Below, in pieces: positions 45,316 to 55,045 of a stretch of 64,000 nt of DNA (within the stretch, counting starts at the first letter, position 1; the number at the start of each line of letters is the position of its first letter). Origin of the DNA: Polaribacter filamentus (GTDB lineage: Bacteria > Bacteroidota > Bacteroidia > Flavobacteriales > Flavobacteriaceae). The stretch lies in NCBI RefSeq assembly GCF_002943715.1, contig NZ_MQUA01000013.1:1357001-1421000 (forward strand), in the 5' to 3' direction. Position numbers and translations under genes: made by a program. The notes beneath the pieces were generated by a model that searched no databases, was not told where the DNA came from, and saw only the letters and a program-made list of their open reading frames with translations.

Positions 45316-46614
45316 ATGTACATATTAATTGCGCTTACGTTCGTTGTTGGCTATCTTTTTATAGCATTAGAGCATACTATAAAAATAGATAAAGCCGCAA
45401 CAGCCATTCTAACAGGTGTAATCTGTTGGGTTTTAGTCATATTTGGTAAAGATGTTCTTTTCCCTGCCGATGTAGATATGAATTCAATTAATACAGAAAT
45501 TCTACATCACATTGGCGAAATTGCTGAGATTCTATTCTTCCTTTTAGGAGCCATGACAATCGTCGAGCTCATTGATGCACACAATGGTTTTGATATTATA
45601 ACTTCTAAGATAAAAACGATAAACCGGGTTAAACTCTTATGGATCATCTGTATCACCACGTTCTTTTTTTCATCTGTATTAGACAATTTAACTACTGCGA
45701 TCGTAATGGCTACTTTGCTAAGAAAAATAATTAGTGACAAAGAAGATTTATGGTTTTTTGCGGGGATGGTCGTTATTGCAGCCAATGCTGGTGGTGCTTG
45801 GTCTCCAATAGGCGATGTTACCACAATAATGTTGTGGATTGGTGGTCAAATAACCGCTGTTAATATTATATCTAAAGTTTTCTTACCAAGTTTAGTCTGT
45901 CTTTTAGTTCCGCTAGTCATCGCTTCTTTTATGGGTAAAAAGAGTATAAACAGACCAGCAATCATTGAAAGTGCTACGGATGATTCTCATACAATTTCGT
46001 CAAAAGAAAGTAATTTAGTTTTAGCTGCTGGTGTATTAGGCTTATTATTTGTTCCTGTTTTTAAAAGCATTACGCACTTACCTCCTTTTATGGGAATGCT
46101 ATTTAGTTTGGGTGTTCTTTGGGTACTTACAGAAATTTTACACAGAAAAAAATCGGAAGTACACAAAAACAAACTTTCCGTTTCTACCATTATACGCAAA
46201 GTAGATACACCCAGTGTATTATTCTTTCTAGGGATATTATTGGCTGTGGCAAGTCTGCAAACGGCAGGTCATTTAGAGCAATTAGCGGTTACTTTAAATG
46301 AAACTTTTCAAAATATCTACATGACAAATATTTTCATAGGCCTCTTGTCCTCAATAGTAGACAATGTTCCTTTAGTAGCGGGCGCTATGGGTATGTATTC
46401 GTTGGATATATACCCCCCAGATTATGTTTTCTGGGAAATGCTTGCCTATTGTGCAGGTACAGGAGGAAGTGCCTTAATTATTGGCTCGGCTGCCGGTGTT
46501 GCTATTATGGGGATTCTAAAGATTAATTTTGTTTGGTATTTAAAAAGGATTTCCTGGTTGGCGATCGTAGGATATTTAGCAGGCTTTGCAGTGTACTACT
46601 TTTTAAATCATTAA
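45316..46614 (+). CDS. nhaD: Na+/H+ antiporter NhaD
   Basis: 432 aa with about 12 membrane helices, ion transporter superfamily. Start MYILIALTFVVGYLFIALEH, core AEILFFLLGAMTIVELIDAH, SSVLDNLTTAIVMATLL, ANAGGAWSPIGDVTTIMLW and SSIVDNVPLVAGAMGMY, with the paired Asp-Asn motifs of the family. Exchanges Na+ for H+ across the inner membrane, in keeping with a marine organism. Confidence 0.95.
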   Translation: MYILIALTFVVGYLFIALEHTIKIDKAATAILTGVICWVLVIFGKDVLFPADVDMNSINTEILHHIGEIAEILFFLLGAMTIVELIDAHNGFDIITSKIKTINRVKLLWIICITTFFFSSVLDNLTTAIVMATLLRKIISDKEDLWFFAGMVVIAANAGGAWSPIGDVTTIMLWIGGQITAVNIISKVFLPSLVCLLVPLVIASFMGKKSINRPAIIESATDDSHTISSKESNLVLAAGVLGLLFVPVFKSITHLPPFMGMLFSLGVLWVLTEILHRKKSEVHKNKLSVSTIIRKVDTPSVLFFLGILLAVASLQTAGHLEQLAVTLNETFQNIYMTNIFIGLLSSIVDNVPLVAGAMGMYSLDIYPPDYVFWEMLAYCAGTGGSALIIGSAAGVAIMGILKINFVWYLKRISWLAIVGYLAGFAVYYFLNH

Positions 46615-46710
46615 AACGAAAATTTACACGCATAAATAATGACAATTATATAATATTGAGTGTATTAAAAAGTAGTTACTTTTAATCCCAAAAATTATTC
46701 GATTACCCGT

Positions 46711-47670
46711 ATGGAAGTATTAATAATGTATGTTGGATTTTTATTCGCAGTCTACTCTGTTATCGGGAATGATGTGATTCAAACGATCGGAACATTCCTA
46801 ACCTCAAATAAAAAAACACATTGGGCTATTTTATGGACATTTGGGTCTGTTATATTATCGGCTACGCTAATTTATGGATGGTATTTTCACAATGGTGATG
46901 TTTCTTACCAAAGATTATGAAACATTCCTTTGCCTGAAAAAATAATGTGGTGGCATTTAATTGCGCCGCTTAATTTGCTGATAATAACGCATTTCGGAAT
47001 ACCTGTAAGTACTACTTTCATGATCCTTAGCATTTTTTCTAGCCAACAGATCATTGAAAAGATGATTATCAAGTCTGTTTATGGCTAAGGAATCGCTGTT
47101 ATTTGTGCATTTCTTATAAACTTAATCATCGCAAAGAGTTTTAAATCTAAAAAATCGATAGCCAATCTAGAGGCAGGTAAAAACATAAAGTTTTGGGTTG
47201 TTGCGCAATGGGTTTATACTGCTTTCTTACGGTCTCAATGGCTAATTCAATATTTTGCAAATATCTTTGTGTTCTTACCAAGAAAATTATCTCTAACTGA
47301 GTTGTTATTGGCGCTTGCTTTAATCCTGTCTATGATGGCATATATATTCAAAAGCAAAGGTGGTAAAATTCAGGAAATTGTAAACAAAAAGGTGAATGCT
47401 GGTAACATCCGTTCGGCAACTTTAATTGATTTGTGTTACGGTATTATTCTTTTCATTTAAGGGAATTACAACTCGATACCAATGAGCACAACTTGGACGT
47501 TTATTGGCGTTTTAGCAGGTCGCGAAATGGCAATCAACGATCTTCTGAATAAGAAAAATGTTAAAAACTCTTCCAAACTAATTTTTAAAGACTTGAGTAA
47601 AGTATCCTGTATCCTTTGGTTTTGCTATAAGTGTTGTGATCGTTTATCTTATTCATTATATAAAATTTCT
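46711..47670 (+). pseudogene. Decayed multi-pass membrane protein (PiT-permease-like)
   Basis: One frame from ATG 46711 carries a coherent protein: MEVLIMYVGFLFAVYSVIGN, GDVSYQRL, GIPVSTTFMILSIFSSQQII, FWVVAQWVYTAFLRSQWLIQ, FLPRKLSLTELLLALALIL, RSATLIDLCYGIILF, PMSTTWTFIGVLAGREMAIN. Three in-frame stops interrupt it: TGA at 46918, TAA at 47086, TAA at 47458. The tail changes frame near 47610 (SFGFAISVVIVYLIHYI). The paired GNDVIQT and PMSTTW motifs recall inorganic phosphate permeases (PiT), though I am unsure of the family. Clearly non-functional. Confidence 0.75.
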
Positions 47671-47752
47671 ATAAGTAAAATAGTTTTTTATCATTCTTAA
47701 GTATCAGAATAACTTCATCGCAAGGTTGCTACTCACGGAAGACGAAAAACTA

Positions 47753-47787
47753 CCTTATTAAAAAACGTCTTTCAAAAGTAAGACGTT
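47753..47787 (-). terminator. Rho-independent terminator of sucC (leftward)
   Basis: AACGTCTT (47764-47771) pairs with AAGACGTT (47780-47787); read leftward it is followed by six T. Confidence 0.85.
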
Positions 47788-47813
47788 CTTTAAATATATA
47801 AATAAACTAAAAA

Positions 47814-49013
47814 CTAAGACGCTTCTAAAACTTCTTGTACTTTATCCGCAGCTTCTTGAAACTCTGTTGCTGAAATAATTTTCATTCCAGAATTATCAAT
47901 TAACTCTTTTGCTTCTTTTGCATTCGTACCTTGCAATCTGCAAATGATTGGCACATTAATTCTGTCTCCCATACTTCTATAAGCATCTACAACACCTTGT
48001 GCAACTCTGTCACAACGCACAATACCTCCAAAAATATTAACTAAAATTGCTTTTACATTCGGGTCTTTTAAAATAATTCCAAAAGCAGTTTCAACTCTTT
48101 GTGCATCCGCAGTACCACCAACGTCTAAAAAGTTAGCAGGTTCTCCTCCAGATTCTTTAATTAAATCCATCGTTCCCATTGCTAAACCAGCACCGTTAAC
48201 CATACAACCAACATTTCCGTCTAAATCTACATAGTTTAAACCAGCCGCTTTCGCTTCAACTTCAATTGGGTTTTCTTCACGTAAATCACGCATTGCTGCA
48301 TAATCTCTATGTCTGAATAATGCATTTTCATCCAAAGAAACTTTAGCGTCAACTGCCATAATTTTATCATCCGAAGTTTTTAACACAGGGTTAATCTCAA
48401 ACATTGAAGAATCTGAACCAATGTATGCTTTGTATAAATTTATAACAAACTTTGTCATTTCTTTAAAAGCCATTCCTGATAGGCCTAAATTAAAAGCTAT
48501 TTTACGAGCTTGAAAAGGCATAATTCCTAATAAAGGATCAATTTCTTCTGTAAAAATTAAATGCGGAGTTTGTTCTGCCACCGTTTCGATATCCATTCCA
48601 CCTTCTGTAGAATACATAATCATATTTTTACCTGTAGCTCTATTTAATAGCACAGACATATAATATTCTTCTGGTTCAGAAGCTCCAGGATAATAAACAT
48701 CCTCACAAATTAAAACCTGATTTACTTTTTTACCTTCTGCAGAAGTTTGAGGCGTAATTAACATCATACCAATAATCTCGTTAGAGATTCTTTCTACTTC
48801 TGCTAAGTTTTTTGCCAACTTAACTCCACCTCCTTTTCCACGACCACCTGCGTGAACTTGGGCTTTAACTACGTACCAACTTGTACCAGTTTCTGCCGTT
48901 AACTGTTTTGCAGCATCTACAGCTTCTTTGTGGCTACTTGCTACAATTCCTCTTTGAATTCTAACTCCAAAACTGTTTAAAATTTCTTTTCCTTGATATT
49001 CGTGTAAATTCAT
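47814..49013 (-). CDS. sucC: ADP-forming succinate-CoA ligase subunit beta
   Basis: TCA cycle: succinyl-CoA + ADP + Pi to succinate + ATP. 399 aa with ATP-grasp start MNLHEYQGKEILNSFGV, GGRGKGGGVKLAK, FEINPVLKTSD, GNVGCMVNGAGLAMGTMD and VNIFGGIVRCDRVA. The alpha subunit (sucD) is not in the window, as often in Bacteroidota. Confidence 0.96.
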   Translation of the reverse strand: MNLHEYQGKEILNSFGVRIQRGIVASSHKEAVDAAKQLTAETGTSWYVVKAQVHAGGRGKGGGVKLAKNLAEVERISNEIIGMMLITPQTSAEGKKVNQVLICEDVYYPGASEPEEYYMSVLLNRATGKNMIMYSTEGGMDIETVAEQTPHLIFTEEIDPLLGIMPFQARKIAFNLGLSGMAFKEMTKFVINLYKAYIGSDSSMFEINPVLKTSDDKIMAVDAKVSLDENALFRHRDYAAMRDLREENPIEVEAKAAGLNYVDLDGNVGCMVNGAGLAMGTMDLIKESGGEPANFLDVGGTADAQRVETAFGIILKDPNVKAILVNIFGGIVRCDRVAQGVVDAYRSMGDRINVPIICRLQGTNAKEAKELIDNSGMKIISATEFQEAADKVQEVLEAS

Positions 49014-49035
49014 CAGTATCTCTTTTAAAAACGTT

Positions 49036-49043
49036 CAAAAATA
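49036..49043 (-). promoter_or_regulatory. -7 box of the sucC promoter (leftward)
   Basis: Plus-strand CAAAAATA is TATTTTTG leftward, 22 bases before the sucC start codon. Confidence 0.5.
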
Positions 49044-49301
49044 CAAATTCAAAGGCAAAAGTTTACACATTATTTAATAAAATAATTTCATCTTTAAAAT
49101 AGCGAATCATTTCTCTTATTTCTTTGGATAAATGACAAATCAGTTTTATAAAAACATTGTTAAGAAATAATTAACACTCTCAATCTGTAACACTTTAAAT
49201 TTTGAGATGTCTTTAGTAATGTAGATATGTAATTTTAATTTATCGCTCTAAATTATAAAAGTTTGAAATTGTATGTATGATAACAATCAACCAAAAAAAA
49301 G

Positions 49302-51740
49302 ATGATTAAAAAGCTAGTATTACTAATCTTTGTTGCCGTATTTTCAACTAAAATATCAGCACAGAACAATCAAATTAGGAAAAAAACTAAAGCTACAAGA
49401 GCTCGTAAAGCTCCTAAAATAGATGGAATTTTAGAAGATGATGCTTGGAAAAATGCTGAAATAATGACTGATTTTGTGGTTTTAAGACCAGATAATGGTA
49501 AACTAGTTTCTGCTGAATATCAAACAGTCGTAAAAGTTATTTATAATGATGATGCAATTTATATTTCTGGTCAGATGAATGATCCTGATCCTGAAGGAAT
49601 TCCAAAAGAATTTGCGGTAAGGGATAATTTTAGCATTGCAGATTTCTTATTAGTAACCATAAACCCTAATGACGATGGTCAAAACCCTTTTGAATTTTTA
49701 GTTCAAGTTACCGGAAATCAAGCAGATGCAAAAGTTTCTAACGGAAATGAAGATTTTAATTGGAGTGCTGTTTGGGAAAGTGCTGTTTCTACGGATGATA
49801 AGGGTTGGAATGTTGAAATGAAAATTCCTTATGGTGCTTTGCGTTTTGCAAATAGACCAATTCAATCTTGGGGATTTAATTTTCACCGAAGATTAGAAAA
49901 ATTAAACGCACAACATACTTGGACGCATATTGATAATTCTATTGGGAGATGGACGCAATATGATGGTTTAATCGAAGGGTTTAAAGATATTGAACCACCA
50001 ACAAGATTAAATTTTTATCCATATGCATCTGCTACTACAACTTCTTTTGAAGGTAAAACAGATTCTAATTGGAGTGTTGGTATGGATATAAAATATGGTT
50101 TAACAGATAATTTTACGCTAGATGCGACTTTAATTCCTGATTTTAGTCAAGTTGGTTTTGATGATATTGAACTAAATTTAGGTCCGTTTGAACAACAATT
50201 TACAGAACAAAGACAATTTTTTACAGAAGGAACAGAACTTTTTACTATAGGAAATCTTTTTTATTCTAGAAGAATTGGTAGCGCTCCAATAGATCAATTT
50301 AACGTTTATGACTCTTTAACTTCAGATGAAGAAATTACAGATTACCCAAATAGAGTAACCATGTTGAATGCTGTTAAAATTTCTGGTAGAACAAAGGGCG
50401 GATTAGGAATTGGCTTTTTTAATGCAATTACAGAAAAAACAAATGCAACCATCAAAAACAATACTACCGGCGAAACTAGAGAAGAAGTGATTAATCCTTT
50501 TACAAATTATAATATTCTGGTTTTAGACCAACAATTTAATCAAAACTCAACAATATCTCTTATTAACACAAATGTAACTAGAGATGGTAGGTTTAGAGAT
50601 GCTAATGTAACTGCTTTAGATTGGCATTTAGAAACAAAAGACAGTAAATACAATGCAGATGGTTCTGTAAGAATGAGCAATATTTCTGATGATCTAAACA
50701 ACCCAAATACGGGTTATACTTTTGATAATAGTCTTGGCTATAATTCTGGTCGCTTAAGTTGGGAAATTGGCTATAATTTTGAAAATAAAGATTTTAATCC
50801 TAATGATTTTGGCATCCTTTTTAGCAACAATCAACAAACTATCTATAGCAGTATTGGTTGGAGAACTTTACAACCTACAAAAACATTAAACTATTCTAAC
50901 TTTAATTTTTATCAACAATTTAATTATCAGCATTACTCTGGCGTTTACACAGGTTATAATGCTGGTTTCAATTACAACGCACAAACAAAAAGTAGATTTT
51001 CTTATGGAGCTAATTTAAACTACGGAACACAAGAAAAAGATTTTTTTGAGCCAAGACAAGGTTCTACAAGCGGAGTTTATTTTTTACAACCAGAAAATAA
51101 AAATGTGAATTTTTATATTTCTACAAACTCTCAAAATAAATTTGAGCTGAATGTAAACGGGCACTTCACAAACTATAACAATAATCCTAAATTAGGTTAT
51201 GGATTTAGTTTTGCTCCTAGATATCGATTTACAAATCAGCTTTCTTTAAGATATAATTTAAACTTCAACAAAACAAATAACGATCAAGGATTTGTAAATC
51301 AGAATGATACAAACATTATTTTTGGCATGAGAGATCGAAAAGACTACACGAATACCATTTCTGGAAGCTATAGTTTTAGCACAAACTCCTCATTATCGTT
51401 AAGTTTTAGACATTATTGGAGTTCTGTAAAATATAACGATTATTTCAACCTAAATAATAACGGTGGTTTAGATCTAAATAATACGTACACGGGAAATAAC
51501 GTTAACTTTAATAGCTGGAATTTAGACTTAAACTATATTTGGCAATTTGCACCTGGAAGTCAGTTAATTGCATTTTATAGAAACTCAATTTTTAATTCTG
51601 ATAGAAATTCTAACTTGAATTTCTATGACAACTTAAACAATTTATTTGATCAATCTCAAAGTCATACTTTTTCTGTAAGGTTTGTTTATTTTATTGATTA
51701 TAATAACATAAAAAAATATTTTAAAACTCACCAATTGTAA
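49302..51740 (+). CDS. DUF5916 outer-membrane protein with CBM9-like domain
   Basis: 812 aa. Signal peptide ending KISAQ; a carbohydrate-binding family 9-like domain (about 38-215, APKIDGILEDDAWKNAE, VEMKIPYGALRFAN, WGFNFHRRLEK); then a beta-barrel-like C-terminal region rich in alternating Tyr/Phe/Asn (for example YNAGFNYNAQTKSRFSYGAN) ending in aromatic strands (FSVRFVYFIDYNNIKKYF). Predicted in the outer membrane; role unknown, sometimes near peptidases or carbohydrate genes. No partner genes nearby. Confidence 0.88.
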   Translation: MIKKLVLLIFVAVFSTKISAQNNQIRKKTKATRARKAPKIDGILEDDAWKNAEIMTDFVVLRPDNGKLVSAEYQTVVKVIYNDDAIYISGQMNDPDPEGIPKEFAVRDNFSIADFLLVTINPNDDGQNPFEFLVQVTGNQADAKVSNGNEDFNWSAVWESAVSTDDKGWNVEMKIPYGALRFANRPIQSWGFNFHRRLEKLNAQHTWTHIDNSIGRWTQYDGLIEGFKDIEPPTRLNFYPYASATTTSFEGKTDSNWSVGMDIKYGLTDNFTLDATLIPDFSQVGFDDIELNLGPFEQQFTEQRQFFTEGTELFTIGNLFYSRRIGSAPIDQFNVYDSLTSDEEITDYPNRVTMLNAVKISGRTKGGLGIGFFNAITEKTNATIKNNTTGETREEVINPFTNYNILVLDQQFNQNSTISLINTNVTRDGRFRDANVTALDWHLETKDSKYNADGSVRMSNISDDLNNPNTGYTFDNSLGYNSGRLSWEIGYNFENKDFNPNDFGILFSNNQQTIYSSIGWRTLQPTKTLNYSNFNFYQQFNYQHYSGVYTGYNAGFNYNAQTKSRFSYGANLNYGTQEKDFFEPRQGSTSGVYFLQPENKNVNFYISTNSQNKFELNVNGHFTNYNNNPKLGYGFSFAPRYRFTNQLSLRYNLNFNKTNNDQGFVNQNDTNIIFGMRDRKDYTNTISGSYSFSTNSSLSLSFRHYWSSVKYNDYFNLNNNGGLDLNNTYTGNNVNFNSWNLDLNYIWQFAPGSQLIAFYRNSIFNSDRNSNLNFYDNLNNLFDQSQSHTFSVRFVYFIDYNNIKKYFKTHQL

Positions 51741-51743
51741 TAT

Positions 51744-51779
51744 AAACCGATATACTTCACAAAGTATATCCGTTTTTTT
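51744..51779 (+). terminator. Rho-independent terminator after DUF5916 gene
   Basis: GATATACTT (51749-51757) pairs with AAGTATATC (51762-51770), extended by AAAC/GTTT across one mismatch, then seven T. Confidence 0.85.
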
Positions 51780-51806
51780 ATACTTTCGTGCTTAGATAAA
51801 CTTTAT

Positions 51807-52466
51807 ATGATTACAACAAAAAATATCCATAAATATTATGGGGATGTTCAAGTTTTAAAAGGCCTTGATTTACATATCAAAAAAGGTGAAATCGTTGCTA
51901 TTGTTGGTCCATCTGGAGCAGGAAAGACAACACTGCTCCAAATATTAGGTACTTTAGACAAGCCTTTAAAAGAGCAAAATTTTGAGTTATCAATAAATAA
52001 TATCTCTCTTAAAAATCTTTCTGATAAAGAATTATCTAACTTTAGAAACAAACATATTGGTTTTATCTTTCAATTTCACCAACTTTTGCCTGAATTTTCT
52101 GCCTTAGAAAACGTTTGTATTCCTGCGTTTATCGGAAAGAAATCTAAGAAAGAAACGGAAACGAGAGCAAAAAAACTTTTAGACTTTTTAGGATTATCGC
52201 ACAGAATTCATCACAAACCCAATGAACTTTCTGGTGGAGAACAGCAAAGAGTTGCTGTTGCAAGAGCATTGATAAATAATCCATCGGTTATTTTAGCGGA
52301 TGAACCTAGCGGGAATCTTGACAGTGAATCTGCTAAAAACTTACATGAATTATTTTTTAAACTTCGGGATGAATTCGGTCAAACATTTGTGTTGGTAACG
52401 CACAACGAAGAACTTGCAGAAATGACAGATAGAAAATTAACTATGATTGACGGCAAAATTATTTAA
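51807..52466 (+). CDS. LolD/MacB-type ABC transporter ATP-binding protein
   Basis: 219 aa. Walker [11 protein letters not shown]-loop [19 protein letters not shown], signature [15 protein letters not shown], Walker [23 protein letters not shown]. The FQ..QLLPEF.A.EN pattern is that of LolD, which powers release of lipoproteins from the inner membrane. No permease is adjacent; LolC/E would be elsewhere. Six bases before the TIGR02757 gene. Confidence 0.9.
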   Translation: MITTKNIHKYYGDVQVLKGLDLHIKKGEIVAIVGPSGAGKTTLLQILGTLDKPLKEQNFELSINNISLKNLSDKELSNFRNKHIGFIFQFHQLLPEFSALENVCIPAFIGKKSKKETETRAKKLLDFLGLSHRIHHKPNELSGGEQQRVAVARALINNPSVILADEPSGNLDSESAKNLHELFFKLRDEFGQTFVLVTHNEELAEMTDRKLTMIDGKII

Positions 52467-52472
52467 CTTTTG

Positions 52473-53237
52473 ATGAAACAAGCAGCGCTCAAAGAATTTT
52501 TAGACGAAAAAGTAATTCTATACAACAATCCTAAATTTATTGAGTCTGATCCTATACAAATTCCGCATCAATTCTCTAAAAAAGAGGATATTGAAATTGC
52601 TGCTTTTTTAACTGCCACTATTTCTTGGGGAAATAGAACGATGATTATTAAAAATTCTTATAAAATGATGGAATTGCTAGACAATTCCCCCTATGATTTT
52701 ATCATAAATCATAAGCAAAAGGATTTAGAAACATTCCAAAACTTTGTACATAGAACCTTTAATTATATCGATTTTAAACAGTTTATTAAATCGCTGCAAC
52801 ATATTTACCAAAACCATGATGGCTTGGAGAATGTACTTGCTATTAAGGACAAAACAACAACTTATCAAACAGCAATCCATCAATTTAAAACCATCTTTTT
52901 TGAGGTGGAACATCAACAAAGAACTCAAAAACATATTTCTGATCCGTTAAAAAATTCGGCGGCGAAGCGCATAAACATGTTTCTAAGATGGATGGTTAGA
53001 AACGATAATGCCGGCGTTGATTTTGGCATCTGGAAAACACACAATCCTGCAAACTTGTCTTGCCCTTTGGATGTTCATTCTGGCAATGTTGCAAGAAGAT
53101 TAAAACTGCTTTTAAGAACACAGAATGACTGGAAAGCACTTTCTGAATTAGACAAAAACTTACGAAAATTAGACGAAAAAGATCCAGTAAAATACGATTT
53201 TGCTTTATTTGGACTCGGAGTTTTCGAAAAGTTTTAA
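52473..53237 (+). CDS. TIGR02757 family protein
   Basis: 254 aa from ATG 52473 (MKQAALKEFLDEKV); a TTG at 52470 would only add one residue. Matches the family by FLTATISWGNRTMIIKNS, NPANLSCPLDVHSGNVARRL and KYDFALFGLGVFEKF at the very end. The fold suggests a helix-hairpin-helix DNA glycosylase relative, but activity is unproven. Soluble, no signal peptide. Confidence 0.88.
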   Translation: MKQAALKEFLDEKVILYNNPKFIESDPIQIPHQFSKKEDIEIAAFLTATISWGNRTMIIKNSYKMMELLDNSPYDFIINHKQKDLETFQNFVHRTFNYIDFKQFIKSLQHIYQNHDGLENVLAIKDKTTTYQTAIHQFKTIFFEVEHQQRTQKHISDPLKNSAAKRINMFLRWMVRNDNAGVDFGIWKTHNPANLSCPLDVHSGNVARRLKLLLRTQNDWKALSELDKNLRKLDEKDPVKYDFALFGLGVFEKF

Positions 53238-53440
53238 ACAATCAAGAACCTCTGTGTCTGCTGAACCATTAAGACTTCAGACAGACAGTTTAGTAAAAAC
53301 CCTTTGAAATTTTTTATTTAAATTATCGCCACTGATAACTTACATGAAAAGTAGCAAAATAAAAAAATGGCAACCTTGACTCTACCAATAATTAGTATAA
53401 GAAATGCTGCCATCTAAATTAATTTTATATTTTATTTTTC

Positions 53441-54712
53441 TTATTTTATTTCGCTATTCGGTTTTATAATCATTCTAAAAGACTGGTCTTTATAGATATA
53501 ATAACCCAACCAGTTATATAGAGCTCTTAATTTATTCTTGAAATTGACAAGTCCCATAATATGAACGAAAATCCAAATTAGCCAAGATAAAAAGCCACTC
53601 ATAGCATATTTTTGGTTTGGAAAATCTAATACGGCTTTGTTTCTTCCAATAATAGCTAATGAACCTTTGTCTTTGTAGTAAAAATTTTTCCATACTCCTT
53701 GATTTTTCAATAAATTGTATGCCAGGTTTTTTGCCTGTTGTATTGCAGGTTGCGCCATCTGCGGATGCCCGTTAGGATAATTTTTATCCCCATCTATTAA
53801 AGCACAATCTCCTAAAGCATAAATATTTTCAGATAAATAAACCCTATTAACTTGATTTGTTTTTAATCTTTTACCCTGTCCAAAACTATCTGGATGAAAA
53901 CCTTCAAATACTTTGGCTTGCACTCCTGCAGCCCAAATTAAATTTTTAGTATCAATGTTCTTTCCATTAGATAACTTTACACTTTCACCATCAAAATCTT
54001 CAACAAAAGTATCCATTAAAAGATGCACACCATAATTGGTCAACTTTTTAGCAGCATATTTCTGAGCATGCAATGACATGGATGACAACACCGCTTTTTG
54101 ACCGTCGACTAAATAAATTTCTCCAAGTTCTTCTTCTTTTAATTCTGGATAATCTTTCATAATAACCGAACCACTCAACTCTGCTATAATTCCAGAAAGT
54201 TCTACACCTGTAGGCCCTGCGCCTGCAATTACAAAAGTTAAATATTTTTTTCTTTCAGCTACATTCTCAATTCTTGTTGCTAAATCTAAACGTGTTAAAA
54301 TGGTATTTCGCAGTGACAAGGCGTCACTTATTGTTTTCATGGGTAAACATTTTTCCTCGATATTTTTATTACCAAAATAATTTGTTTCTGTACCTGTTGC
54401 CATGATTAGAAGATCATATGCCAACTCTCCATTGTTTAAAATTATTTTGTTCTCATCGGGCACTACTTTTTCAAGAGAACCGAGTCTAAAGCGCACGTTT
54501 TTAAAATTGCGAAGAATTTTACGAAAAGGATAGCTAATTGCTGACGGCTCCATGAAACCACTAGAAACTTGATATATTAATGGTGCAAAAAAATTATAGT
54601 TGTTGCTGTCAACTAAAATGATATCGTATTTTTTTGAATTACCTAAACGTTTTATAAGTTCTAATCCAGCAAATCCTCCGCCGACAACAATAATTTTTTT
54701 ATGAAACTCCAT
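53441..54712 (-). CDS. ndh: Type II NADH dehydrogenase (NAD(P)/FAD-dependent oxidoreductase)
   Basis: Non-proton-pumping NADH:quinone oxidoreductase, 423 aa. FAD loop IIVVGGGFAGLELIKRLG, second Rossmann loop VIAGAGPTGVELSGIIAELS, FAD-contact motif YALGDCALI and the C-terminal membrane-contact segment FLSWLIWIFVHIMGLVNF. ATG 54712 (MEFHKKIIVVGG) is preferred over TTG 54736. Likely reduces menaquinone. Confidence 0.92.
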   Translation of the reverse strand: MEFHKKIIVVGGGFAGLELIKRLGNSKKYDIILVDSNNYNFFAPLIYQVSSGFMEPSAISYPFRKILRNFKNVRFRLGSLEKVVPDENKIILNNGELAYDLLIMATGTETNYFGNKNIEEKCLPMKTISDALSLRNTILTRLDLATRIENVAERKKYLTFVIAGAGPTGVELSGIIAELSGSVIMKDYPELKEEELGEIYLVDGQKAVLSSMSLHAQKYAAKKLTNYGVHLLMDTFVEDFDGESVKLSNGKNIDTKNLIWAAGVQAKVFEGFHPDSFGQGKRLKTNQVNRVYLSENIYALGDCALIDGDKNYPNGHPQMAQPAIQQAKNLAYNLLKNQGVWKNFYYKDKGSLAIIGRNKAVLDFPNQKYAMSGFLSWLIWIFVHIMGLVNFKNKLRALYNWLGYYIYKDQSFRMIIKPNSEIK

Positions 54713-55045
54713 ATTATTAAAAGATAGTTTTCCCAATATAGCCTAAAGATACGGTATCGATTTGACTACATTGATTGTTATTATCAAAATTAGTGAATAA
54801 AACAAACACAGAACAATATTTTGGGAATTTTATAGCATTTATGAGCATCAGAGTTTCAAGAATCTTATGTGAATTTTTAAAAGGTATTAATTATATAAAA
54901 TGTAATTAACCGCATATAAACCAATATTAAAAACATTTTTATACTTTTTGGTTTGATTGTTTTTGAAAAGTTTTAATTAGAAGTTAACAACTGTTTATAT
55001 ATTGCTTTAATTGTAATAAATTGCTCCTTTAAAAATTATTTCAAA
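54713..55045. other. Divergent intergenic region, no clear features
   Basis: About 330 AT-rich bases between the divergent ndh and S10 peptidase genes. Promoters for both must lie here, but I could not identify a TAnnTTTG box with a -33 partner. Confidence 0.4.
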
